Made by a program: the position numbers and the translations under genes. A DNA stretch of 21,921 bases from CAMLHP01 sp035759745 (GTDB taxonomy: Bacteria > Gemmatimonadota > Gemmatimonadetes > Gemmatimonadales > GWC2-71-9): the NCBI GenBank assembly GCA_035759745.1, contig DASTUF010000019.1, forward strand, positions 1 through 21,921. The letters run 5' to 3'. Shown in pieces: positions 14,695 through 21,921 of the stretch. How positions within the stretch are numbered: the first letter of the stretch is position 1; every line of letters begins with the position of its first letter. The notes below the pieces were generated by a model, which saw only the letters and a program-made list of their open reading frames with translations, searched no databases and was not told the origin of the DNA.

Positions 14695-15413
14695 CACCTG
14701 ACATCTCAGTTCTGCCGGACCTGGAGGCGATCAGCCACGAGGCCGCTCGCTGGGTGGTGGTGGGCGCCAGGGAAGCCGCGTTGTTCACGGGGCGCTGCAC
14801 CATCGCCTTGTCAGGCGGGAGCACTCCCAGGCGACTGTATGAACTGCTGGCGTCGGACGAGTACCGCGACGTGGTGCCGTGGGACGTGATCGAGTGGTAC
14901 TGGGGCGATGAGCGCTGCGTGCCGCCGGACCACGAGGCCAGCAACTACCGGATGGCGTGGGACGTCATGCTGGGCAGGGCACCGGTGCCGGAAAGCAGCG
15001 TGTTCCGCATGCCGGGCGAGGCGCGGGATCACGTCCGGGCAGCACGACGCTACGAAAACCTGCTGCGGGACCGGCTGCCCGACCTGGCGTTTGATTTGGT
15101 GCTGCTGGGTATCGGCTCCGACGGCCACACCGCGTCGCTCTTCCCTCACAGCGCAGCCCTGAGCGAGCGCGAGCGACTGGTGCTCCACACCAAGGCGCCC
15201 AAGGGCAGCGAGTCGCCCAATCGGCTGTCGGTCACGCTCCCGCTGCTGGCGCACGCCCGGAACATTCTGGTGCTGGCGGCAGGCCGGGCGAAGCGGCCGA
15301 TCGTCGAGGCGGTGGTGTCCAGCCCCGAGGCGGCGGCGGCGCGATATCCGATAGCCCGGGTGAGGACATCGGGACATCTGACCTGGTTGGTGGACGAAGC
15401 TGCAGGGGCGTAG
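14691..15413 (+). CDS. pgl: 6-phosphogluconolactonase
   Basis: A 240-residue protein hydrolysing 6-phosphogluconolactone, completing the path between zwf and gnd. Motifs are ALSGGSTPRRLYELLA (39-54), YWGDERCVPPDHEASNYRM (70-88) and LLGIGSDGHTASLFPHS (138-154), the last containing the family's Asp and catalytic His. It starts at GTG 14691, overlapping the zwf TGA by 4 nt. No independent ribosome-binding site is visible, so translation is probably coupled. An earlier in-frame ATG at 14568 lies deep inside zwf and was rejected. The gene converges on pheA, and both ends share a GC-rich hairpin. Confidence 0.95.
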   Translation: MTPDISVLPDLEAISHEAARWVVVGAREAALFTGRCTIALSGGSTPRRLYELLASDEYRDVVPWDVIEWYWGDERCVPPDHEASNYRMAWDVMLGRAPVPESSVFRMPGEARDHVRAARRYENLLRDRLPDLAFDLVLLGIGSDGHTASLFPHSAALSERERLVLHTKAPKGSESPNRLSVTLPLLAHARNILVLAAGRAKRPIVEAVVSSPEAAAARYPIARVRTSGHLTWLVDEAAGA

Positions 15414-15420
15414 GGCGTGG

Positions 15421-15460
15421 GGGCGTGGGGCGTGGGGCAAGTGCCTTACGCCTCACGCCC
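15421..15460. terminator. Hairpin between convergent pgl and pheA, built from GGGCGTG heptamers
   Basis: The left arm at 15421-15438 (GGGCGTG repeats, with another at 15413-15419) can pair over 18 bp with 15443-15460 (ACGCCYY repeats). Three positions are G-U in the pgl-sense RNA. The loop is AAGT. There is no T-run on either side, so it may act as a 3'-end stabiliser or a rho-dependent end rather than an intrinsic terminator. The right arm reaches the pheA stop codon. Confidence 0.5.
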
Positions 15461-16467
15461 TACGCCTTGAGATCGGGCCGCAGCGTAGCGGCTTCACGCA
15501 GATAGACCGGCACCGGCGTCCAGTCCCTCCGGGGCCGGGCATGCAGCAGCACCCTAATGCACCTCCCCTGGGCCCCCTCCACATCCATCTCGCTGGCACA
15601 CAGCAGCGGCACCCTGGTCCAGCCGGCATCACGCGCGGCGAGGGCAGGAAACGCACTTCGAATGTCGGGTGTGACCGTGAAGATGGCGCTGACGACGTCA
15701 GCGGTCTCGATGCCATTGGCGGCAAGGAGTGCGTCGAGCAGTTCTCGAGTGGCCTCTGCCACGGCGTCGGCCGAGTCGTCCGGAATCGTTGTGGCACCGC
15801 GCACGGCACGGATGGCATCGGGCCGCTCGAGGTGGAGGTGGGTGTGCCGGTCGAAGCGCTCGCTGGCGCCGCCGCCGCCGAGCCGACGGCGGGAGAGCAG
15901 CCAGAAGCGGGTGACGTTGTCGCGCCGGTCCTGGATGTCCTCGCTCAGCAGCGCCAGCCCGTAGAGCTCGGCGGCTTCCCGGCTCACCACCACGCCCTCG
16001 GTCGCGAGGCGGCGTTCGGCCAGGAGCCGAGCGGCTCCTGCGGTGTCAAACTCGGCGTGGGCCTTGAGGTGAGGGTGGTGCTTGAGGAAGCGGGTGCACT
16101 GGTCGAGCGCGATCGGATGCGAGCGAATCACCGTCAGGTCGGCGATGCGGGTGCCGGGAAGCGCGGCGAGCACCAGGCGGATGGGCATCTCATGCTCACC
16201 ATCCACCCGCACTTCCCGCGCGGCGATGGCGGCGAGGCTGGGTGACACCACGCCGGCCAGGGTGTTGTGCACCGGAAGGAGGAGCTTGTCCACGTCGCCC
16301 CGTTCGAGGGCATCGAGCGCGGCGTCGAAGGAATCGTACCAGCAGGGCTGCGCGTCGCCGGCCAACATGCCGACAAGTGCGGCGTGGCTGAAGGAGCCGG
16401 CCTCGCCCTGAACTCCGACGCGCAACTGCCCGGTGGCGGCCACCGCCAGAGGTCCCGCGGTGCTCAC
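15460..16467 (-). CDS. pheA: Bifunctional prephenate dehydratase - AroH-class chorismate mutase fusion
   Basis: A 335-residue protein with two catalytic domains. Residues 15-195 are prephenate dehydratase: GVQGEAGSFSHAA (18-30), LLPVHNTLAGVV (63-74, in place of the usual PIENSxxG) and RRDNVTRFWLLSR with the essential TRF (186-188). Residues 218-335 match Bacillus subtilis AroH: AIRAVRGATT with Arg223 (AroH Arg7), SAFPALAARD with Phe273 and Arg279 (Phe57, Arg63), LCASEMDV with Cys290 and Glu293 (Cys75, Glu78), CIRV with Arg305 (Arg90) and VYLREAATLRPDL with Tyr322 (Tyr108). It should turn chorismate into phenylpyruvate in two steps. The usual AroQ domain and regulatory ACT domain are absent. 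The ATG overlaps the aroF stop by 4 nt. Confidence 0.92.
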   Translation of the reverse strand: MSTAGPLAVAATGQLRVGVQGEAGSFSHAALVGMLAGDAQPCWYDSFDAALDALERGDVDKLLLPVHNTLAGVVSPSLAAIAAREVRVDGEHEMPIRLVLAALPGTRIADLTVIRSHPIALDQCTRFLKHHPHLKAHAEFDTAGAARLLAERRLATEGVVVSREAAELYGLALLSEDIQDRRDNVTRFWLLSRRRLGGGGASERFDRHTHLHLERPDAIRAVRGATTIPDDSADAVAEATRELLDALLAANGIETADVVSAIFTVTPDIRSAFPALAARDAGWTRVPLLCASEMDVEGAQGRCIRVLLHARPRRDWTPVPVYLREAATLRPDLKA

Positions 16468-17531
16468 GCGACCGCCGCCTGTGGCTGGCGCGCCGACGGA
16501 ATGGGGAGGGGCTGGGCGAGTTCGCGGCCAGCCGCGGCGGCGAAGGGCTCCAGGCCGCGCATCAGCCGTGCGAACGCTTCGAGGGTCAGCGACTGATCGC
16601 CATCGGAAAGCGCCGACTCGGGGCTGGGGTGGACTTCGATGATGAGTCCATCAGCTCCTACCGCCACCGCCGCGGCGGCCAGGGGCGCCACCAGCGACGC
16701 GCGTCCACCGGCGTGGCTGGGGTCCACGATGACCGGCAGGTGGGTCTCCTCCTTGAGCACGGGAATCGCGGCCACATCGAGTGTGTTGCGGGTCGCGGTC
16801 TCGAAGGTCCGGATTCCTCGCTCGCACAGCACCACCTGATCGTTGCCGTGGGCCATGACATACTCGGCCGCCATGAGCAGTTCCTTGATGGTGGCGGCGA
16901 GCCCCCGCTTCAGCAGTACCGGCTTGCCGGCTCGCCCCACTTCCGCCAGCAACGCGAAGTTCTGCATGTTGCGGGCGCCGATCTGGAGCATGTCGGCGTG
17001 CTCGGCGACGAGATCGACCTGCCGGGTGTCCATGACCTCGGTGACGGCGCCGAGCCCGGTTGCGCGGCGGGCGTCAGCGAGGATCTCGAGCCCGTTGGCG
17101 CCGATGCCCTGGAAGGCGTAGGGCGAGGTCCGGGGCTTGAATGCGCCACCGCGAAGGAGCACGGCGCCACTATCGCGCACTGAGTGCGCGGTCTCCAGCA
17201 GCATCTCGCGGCTCTCCACCGAGCAGGGCCCGGCTATCACGGCGATTCCCTTGCCTCCGATCGTGGCATTGCCGACCCTCACGGTGGTGCGATGGCCCGC
17301 CGCTCCCTCCGCCGACGCGAGCTTGTAGGGCCGGAGCACGGGGGTGACCGACTCGATGCCCGGCAGCGCGAGGAGCGGGATCTCCGCCAGGCGGGTGTCA
17401 TCCCCGACGCAGGCGACGACGGTGCGCTGGGTGCCCCGGAGGACCCGGGCGGAGAGTCCGAGCGATTCCACCCGTCGGCACAGGTGTTCCAGCTCGGACT
17501 CGGCGATGCCGGGGCGGGTGATGATGATCAT
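16464..17531 (-). CDS. aroF: 3-deoxy-7-phosphoheptulonate (DAHP) synthase, type I-beta, with N-terminal regulatory domain
   Basis: A 355-residue enzyme condensing phosphoenolpyruvate and erythrose 4-phosphate in the first shikimate step. Residues 1-70 form a ferredoxin-like domain like that of Thermotoga DAHP synthase, where it binds Phe/Tyr for feedback inhibition. The barrel carries AGPCSVES with metal ligand Cys103, LRGGAFKPRTSPYAFQG (126-142), QIGARNMQNF (183-192), LLKRG (206-210), DPSHAGGR with His273, IIEVHP with Glu299 and LSDGDQSL with Asp310. All four metal ligands are present. AAGG lies 8 nt before the ATG. Erythrose 4-phosphate comes from the pentose phosphate pathway, whose oxidative genes are adjacent. 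A leader peptide and terminator upstream suggest attenuation control. Confidence 0.95.
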   Translation of the reverse strand: MIIITRPGIAESELEHLCRRVESLGLSARVLRGTQRTVVACVGDDTRLAEIPLLALPGIESVTPVLRPYKLASAEGAAGHRTTVRVGNATIGGKGIAVIAGPCSVESREMLLETAHSVRDSGAVLLRGGAFKPRTSPYAFQGIGANGLEILADARRATGLGAVTEVMDTRQVDLVAEHADMLQIGARNMQNFALLAEVGRAGKPVLLKRGLAATIKELLMAAEYVMAHGNDQVVLCERGIRTFETATRNTLDVAAIPVLKEETHLPVIVDPSHAGGRASLVAPLAAAAVAVGADGLIIEVHPSPESALSDGDQSLTLEAFARLMRGLEPFAAAAGRELAQPLPIPSARQPQAAVA

Positions 17532-17560
17532 GGACCGACCTTGTGATATCCGGAGCGTGT

Positions 17561-17596
17561 AAACAACAAAGCCCCCGGTTCCGGAACCGGGGGCTT
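17561..17596 (-). terminator. Intrinsic terminator (attenuator) in the aroF leader
   Basis: Perfect inverted repeat AAGCCCCCGGTTCC with its complement (17569-17596), followed on the minus strand by TTTGTTGTTT. It lies between the Phe/Tyr-rich leader ORF and aroF, so termination here would silence aroF-pheA. The 5' arm (GCCCCCGG) can instead pair with CCGGGGGC in the leader ORF (17646-17653). Confidence 0.85.
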
Positions 17597-17618
17597 CGCG
17601 AGTGTCGTGGGCGTCAGC

Positions 17619-17705
17619 TCAGCTGCGCACGCCTGATCGACCTCGGCCCCCGGAGGTGCCAAAGTAGAACGCAAACGTAAAGAGCGCGGCTGAGGTGTGA
17701 CGCAT
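17619..17705 (-). CDS. Phe/Tyr-rich leader peptide of the aroF-pheA attenuator
   Basis: A 28-codon ORF on the minus strand with the core ALFTFAFYFGTS: four Phe and one Tyr in seven codons (residues 9-15, 17661-17681). GGAG lies 3 nt before the ATG at 17705. An in-frame ATG six codons upstream is an alternative start. The stop at 17619-17621 is 23 nt before the terminator hairpin. Known Phe attenuators work this way: ribosomes stall at Phe codons when charged tRNA-Phe is scarce, and the downstream RNA refolds to avoid termination. The antiterminator segment lies 7-26 nt beyond the control codons. A stall at the last Phe might partly cover it, which is a weakness of the model. The ORF is too short for family comparison; the argument rests on codon content and position. 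Confidence 0.7.
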   Translation of the reverse strand: MRHTSAALFTFAFYFGTSGGRGRSGVRS

Positions 17706-17712
17706 GGGCTCC

Positions 17713-17741
17713 AATCTGAGCATTCCGGGGTAGCGGCGCAA
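17713..17741 (-). promoter_or_regulatory. Tentative promoter of the aroF-pheA leader
   Basis: TTGCGC (17736-17741), 17-nt spacer and CAGATT (17713-17718), ending 7 nt before the leader-peptide ATG. The -10 match is weak (3/6). Placement matches the other promoters in the window. Confidence 0.3.
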
Positions 17742-17755
17742 GGGCGGGCCCTTAC

Positions 17756-17790
17756 GTCATTGCGAGACCGCGTAGCGGACGAAGCAATCT
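17756..17790. repeat. REP-like palindromic element (TCATTGCGAG...GCAATCT)
   Basis: ATTGC (17759-17763) and GCAAT (17784-17788) enclose CCGC-GTA-GCGG. The outer sequence TCATTGCGAG...GAAGCAATCT resembles short palindromic repeats common in many bacterial genomes. It lies between the divergent aroF leader and icd. The rest of the 17706-17946 spacer holds no gene that I can see. Confidence 0.6.
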
Positions 17791-17933
17791 GGCTGCCTCG
17801 CGCCGTCCCGCTGGCTGTTCCTTCGCCCACACGCGGTTGGCTGAGCATGCCGGAGGGAGTTGTCATTCCCGACCGCCCAACCGACGTGGGCTCCGGAACA
17901 CCCAGCGCTCCGGCGCTTCAGGCCTCTACCGCC

Positions 17934-17946
17934 TATTTTCCAATCC
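17934..17946 (+). promoter_or_regulatory. -10 element of icd, leaderless geometry
   Basis: TATTTT (17934-17939) ends 7 nt before the icd ATG. The interval CCAATCC has no Shine-Dalgarno sequence. No clear -35 is visible. Confidence 0.5.
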
Positions 17947-19196
<1,250 letters not shown>

Positions 19197-19197
<1 letters not shown>

Positions 19198-19224
19198 GTG
19201 GGAAGTGGGGAGTGGGAAGTGGGA
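19197..19224. repeat. Heptanucleotide array (AGTGGGR), four units
   Basis: Four in-phase units begin at the last base of the icd stop codon and run towards the convergent hslR gene. The C/T-rich stretch that follows (19227-19250) can partly pair with it. Confidence 0.9.
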
Positions 19225-19229
19225 AGGCC

Positions 19230-19655
19230 CTACTCCTCCCTTCCCCTTAGACGGCGAAGGTCGCGGCGATCCTTCTTGCTGGGCCGGCCGCGTTCGTAGT
19301 CCGCGACGACGCTGGCGTTCTTGAGTTGCCAGGCCAGCTTCTCTCGCGCGTCCCGGCTGGCTTCCGTTTCCTTATAGAGCAGCCGCGCCTCGGTGGCGGG
19401 GCCGCGGCGGGCGCTGAGGGCCTGGACACCCACTATGTGCTCGAACGGGGGCATGCGGACCCGCACTTCGTCTCCCACGCGCAGGATCCGGGAGCGCTTG
19501 ACCCGCTCGCCGTTGACCGCGATTCGTCCTCCGTCCACCGCTTCCGCCGCAAGGGCACGCGTCTTGTAGAATCGGGCTGCCCAGAGCCACTGATCCACGC
19601 GTACGCGCTTCTCCTGCCCATCCGGGTGCGCCCGGTTGTCCTCGCCTCGTGACAT
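19230..19655 (-). CDS. hslR: S4-domain RNA-binding protein, Hsp15-like
   Basis: A 141-residue protein. Residues 17-66 form an S4 domain beginning KRVRVDQWLWAARFYKTR, followed by GGRIAVNGERVKRSRILRVG. This is the Hsp15/HslR signature (RLDKWLWAARFYKTR). The tail is very basic (RGRPSKKDRRDLRRLRGREE). In E. coli Hsp15 binds free 50S subunits still carrying nascent peptidyl-tRNA and helps recycle them after heat shock. The start ATG at 19655 follows a TAGAAT hexamer by 6 nt and has no Shine-Dalgarno sequence. It is divergent from the lytic transglycosylase gene, with starts only 14 nt apart. Confidence 0.9.
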   Translation of the reverse strand: MSRGEDNRAHPDGQEKRVRVDQWLWAARFYKTRALAAEAVDGGRIAVNGERVKRSRILRVGDEVRVRMPPFEHIVGVQALSARRGPATEARLLYKETEASRDAREKLAWQLKNASVVADYERGRPSKKDRRDLRRLRGREE

Positions 19656-19691
19656 GCGTTGATTCTATCATGATGCTGTTCTCCCTGTCGC
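19656..19691 (-). promoter_or_regulatory. hslR promoter, leaderless geometry
   Basis: GCGACA (19686-19691), 18-nt spacer and TAGAAT (19662-19667, 5/6 to consensus) on the minus strand, with the ATG 6 nt later. The promoter overlaps the first codons of the divergent transglycosylase gene. Confidence 0.5.
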
Positions 19692-21921
19692 TGCACGTTC
19701 TCTGCCCGCTGCCGGCGCCCAGCATGATGCCGGCGCTTCCCGCTCCCATGACGGTGGTGGAGGCGGACTCGCTGCTGGACGCCGCGCGGGCCGCACTGGC
19801 GCGGGGCCAGGCGTGGCGCGCTACATGGATGCTGGCGCCGGTCGTGTCCTCGCCGGAGCGGCGGACGCCGGAGGCGGTGTTGCTTTCCGCGACGGCCGCG
19901 TCGCAATGGTCGGGATGGGACGAGGTGCACCGGCTGCTGGAACCGGCGGCGTGGCTGGACGACGAGTTCGGCGGCAGGGGACGGGCACTGCTGGCGCGGG
20001 CAGCGCTGGAGCGGAATGCCGATACCATCGCCGCGAGCCACGCGGCCCGGGCAGTCGATCGCGCGCGCAACGACCACGAACGGGGCGAGCGGCTGGTGAT
20101 CCGGGCACGCGCCCTCGACCGGATCGACTCGCTGGCGCCGGCGGCCGATGCGTATGGCCGAGCGGCGGACGACCTTCCGTTGATCGGCGACTGGCTGCGC
20201 TACCGCCAGGCGATCGTCACCACCGATGCGTCGAAGCGAAACCGCCTGCTCGACTCCATCCGGCTGCCAGCCGCGCTGCCACGACTCGCCGCGGCGCGGG
20301 CGGATGGATGGCTGCGCGCGGCAGACACGGCGCGGGCGATCGCGGCGTACGATTCTCTGGGCAGTTCGGCGACGGTCAACCGGCTGCGGCTGGCGCAGGC
20401 CCCGGAGGGAAGCGAGGCACGCCGGGCGCTCCGCGCGGACCTGATGCGAGTGGTCGAAACCCGTCGCGGCAGCGGGGCGGCGCGGTCGGCCGTGGCCACG
20501 CTGGACGAAGCGTTCCCGTCGCTGACCGCAACGGAAGAACTGGCGATCGCGCGGGCGCTCGCGACCGGCGGCCCCGCGAGTCGTGCGGCTCAGGCATTCG
20601 CGCGGGCATTCCGCGCCGGGCTGGGCAACGACCGCGACCGCTTCGATCATGGGCGGCAGCTGGCGGCGATGGGGGACTATGAAGAGGCAGCGGCGCAGTT
20701 TGCACGGGTGCGAGCGCCCGGGGAACTCGCGGCGCAGGCGGCGTACCAGCGAGGGCGCGCGCTGGTGCGCGCCGGCAGGGTGAGTGACGGCAGGACCGTG
20801 CTGCGCGCGCTGCTGCGAAACCATCCCCGCGAAACCGACCCGGTTGCGACCGCGCTGTTCCTGCTGGGGGACCTCGCCACCGACGAGGGGCGCGATGCAG
20901 CCGCGCGCGATGCCTTTCGGTCGGTGGTCACCAATCATCCCAAGGCGCGGCTGGCGCCGGCCAGCGGATTCCGGGCCGCGATCATCGCCTTCACGGACGG
21001 ACAGTATCGCACCGCCGCGCGGGAGCTGGATTCGACTGCCTCCCGTTATCCCTCCTCGGCGGAAGCGCACGCGTCGCGCTACTGGGCGGGGCGGGCGTGG
21101 GCCGCGGCCGGCGATTCCGCGACCGCGCGGGAGCGGTGGCGCGCGGCGGCGGAGCGGGACCGCGATGGCTACTACGGCTCGCTCGCGAGTGCCAGGCTGG
21201 GCCAGGATCCGTGGATTCCGCCACCGGCGGAGGACCGGTTCATGGGGGTGCCGGCGGTGGACAGCGCCATCGCCCGTGCGGAGCTGCTCACCCAGCTGGG
21301 GATGGACCGCGAGGCCCGGTGGGAACTCGACGCGGTCTCCTCCATCGATGATTCCTCTGCCGAGCGGCTCCTGGCAGTGGCCAATGCGCTGCGGTCCGGC
21401 GGGCACGCGTCGCGCGGCATCCGGATGGCGAGCCGGGCGCGGGCGCGGGGTGCAGCATCCGATGCGCGAACCTGGCGGTTGCTCTACCCGGTGGTGCTGG
21501 AGCCGACGCTCGCGGCCGAGGCCTGGGCGCACGACGTCGATCCTGCGTTTGCCGCCGGGCTCATCCGGCAGGAATCGATGTTCACACCTACCGCCACCAG
21601 CGGCGCCGGTGCGCGAGGGCTGATGCAGGTGATGCCCTCGCTGGGCCGCACCCTGGCGCGGGCGCGCGGGTTTCCAGTGTGGGACCCGGTGCTGCTGTAT
21701 CAGCCCGACGTGAACCTGCAGCTAGGGATGATCCACCTCGAGGACCTGCTCGAGCGGCACGAGCATCCGGCGCACGTCCTCGCCGCATACAACGCGGGCG
21801 CCAGCCGGGTCATCCGGTGGAAGGACAAGGGCGGGGCCGAGGACCCGGAGATCTTCACCGAGCGGATTCCCTACGTCGAGACCCGCGATTACGTGCGGAT
21901 CGTGCTGCGGAACGCGGAACT
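19670..21921 (+). CDS. slt: Soluble lytic murein transglycosylase (SLT family), C-terminus cut by window edge
   Basis: The frame is open from ATG 19670 to the window end (750 codons). Residues about 28-600 are Ala/Arg-rich helical repeats (such as GDYEEAAAQFARVRAPGELA and FLLGDLATDEGRDAAARDAF). They resemble the TPR-like superhelix of Slt70. The catalytic domain starts near residue 615: AAGLIRQESMFTPTATSGAG with catalytic Glu635, GARGLMQVMPS, LAAYNAGASRVIRWK and IPYVETRDYVRIVLRN. Only the end of the SLT domain and its tail are missing. It should cleave peptidoglycan glycan strands, forming anhydromuropeptides. The N-terminus is hydrophobic but lacks positive charges, so it is a weak signal peptide. 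A GTG at 19649 inside hslR, or ATG 19673, are alternative starts. Confidence 0.9.
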   Translation, partial: MMLFSLSLHVLCPLPAPSMMPALPAPMTVVEADSLLDAARAALARGQAWRATWMLAPVVSSPERRTPEAVLLSATAASQWSGWDEVHRLLEPAAWLDDEFGGRGRALLARAALERNADTIAASHAARAVDRARNDHERGERLVIRARALDRIDSLAPAADAYGRAADDLPLIGDWLRYRQAIVTTDASKRNRLLDSIRLPAALPRLAAARADGWLRAADTARAIAAYDSLGSSATVNRLRLAQAPEGSEARRALRADLMRVVETRRGSGAARSAVATLDEAFPSLTATEELAIARALATGGPASRAAQAFARAFRAGLGNDRDRFDHGRQLAAMGDYEEAAAQFARVRAPGELAAQAAYQRGRALVRAGRVSDGRTVLRALLRNHPRETDPVATALFLLGDLATDEGRDAAARDAFRSVVTNHPKARLAPASGFRAAIIAFTDGQYRTAARELDSTASRYPSSAEAHASRYWAGRAWAAAGDSATARERWRAAAERDRDGYYGSLASARLGQDPWIPPPAEDRFMGVPAVDSAIARAELLTQLGMDREARWELDAVSSIDDSSAERLLAVANALRSGGHASRGIRMASRARARGAASDARTWRLLYPVVLEPTLAAEAWAHDVDPAFAAGLIRQESMFTPTATSGAGARGLMQVMPSLGRTLARARGFPVWDPVLLYQPDVNLQLGMIHLEDLLERHEHPAHVLAAYNAGASRVIRWKDKGGAEDPEIFTERIPYVETRDYVRIVLRNAE

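Noticed and set aside
17561..17705. T-box or other tRNA-sensing leader for aroF
   Set aside because: No specifier-loop or TGGNACC-type T-box sequence is visible. A Phe/Tyr-coding ORF followed by a terminator explains the leader better.
17697..17946. Plus-strand open frames running from 17697 or 17860 into icd
   Set aside because: The 17697 frame is out of frame with icd and crosses a REP-like element. The 17860 extension has no homology and lies upstream of the likely transcription start.
19433..21532. Long minus-strand frame opposite the lytic transglycosylase
   Set aside because: The plus-strand frame continues to the window edge and carries the SLT motifs. The minus frame is Arg-rich with no domain and runs through hslR.

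Overview
The window (about 22 kb, GC-rich) looks like chromosomal DNA from a free-living bacterium, most plausibly Gemmatimonadota. This is inferred from the style of the genes: a Ser/Thr kinase fused to a TolB/WD40-like propeller, a large secreted S9 peptidase, ArsM, a PQQ-type sugar dehydrogenase, and many intergenic AGTGGGA heptamer arrays. No rRNA or taxonomic marker is present to confirm it. No tRNA, rRNA, CRISPR array, transposase or phage gene was seen.

Layout. 1-158 (-): start of a MarR-family regulator cut by the window edge. 336-2981 (+): membrane Ser/Thr kinase. 3045-3852: a CopG/VapC-type toxin-antitoxin pair bracketed by two near-identical 32-bp hairpin repeats. 3891-5045 (+): lipoprotein aldose dehydrogenase. 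5070-8656 (-): unknown four-helix membrane protein, O-methyltransferase and S9 peptidase. 8880-10138 (+): arsR-arsM arsenic methylation module with an ArsR-type operator in front of each gene. 10156-11475 (+): APC amino acid permease. 11529-12026 (+): a second MarR regulator, whose tail runs into a 249-bp inverted-repeat element. 12333-15413 (+): tightly packed gnd-zwf-pgl, the complete oxidative pentose phosphate branch. 15460-17531 (-): aroF-pheA. 17947-19197 (+): icd. 19230-19655 (-): S4-domain Hsp15-like protein. 19670-21921 (+): lytic transglycosylase running off the right edge.

The most interesting part is the aromatic amino acid unit on the minus strand. The pheA product is a prephenate dehydratase joined at its C-terminus to an AroH-class chorismate mutase, with no ACT domain. 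This differs from the usual AroQ-PDT-ACT P-protein. It is translationally coupled to a type I-beta DAHP synthase. About 170 nt upstream lies a short ORF containing a Phe/Tyr run (FTFAFYF), followed by a perfect GC-rich terminator hairpin with a U-rich tail. A GGGGG segment in the ORF can pair with the 5' arm of that hairpin. Together these look like a phenylalanine/tyrosine transcription attenuator.

A second theme is initiation without a Shine-Dalgarno sequence. Several genes (the 5' marR, antitoxin, arsR, APC permease, icd, hslR) have a recognisable -10 hexamer ending 6-8 nt before the start codon, as expected for leaderless mRNAs. Others (arsM, gnd, zwf, the S9 peptidase) have clear Shine-Dalgarno sequences.
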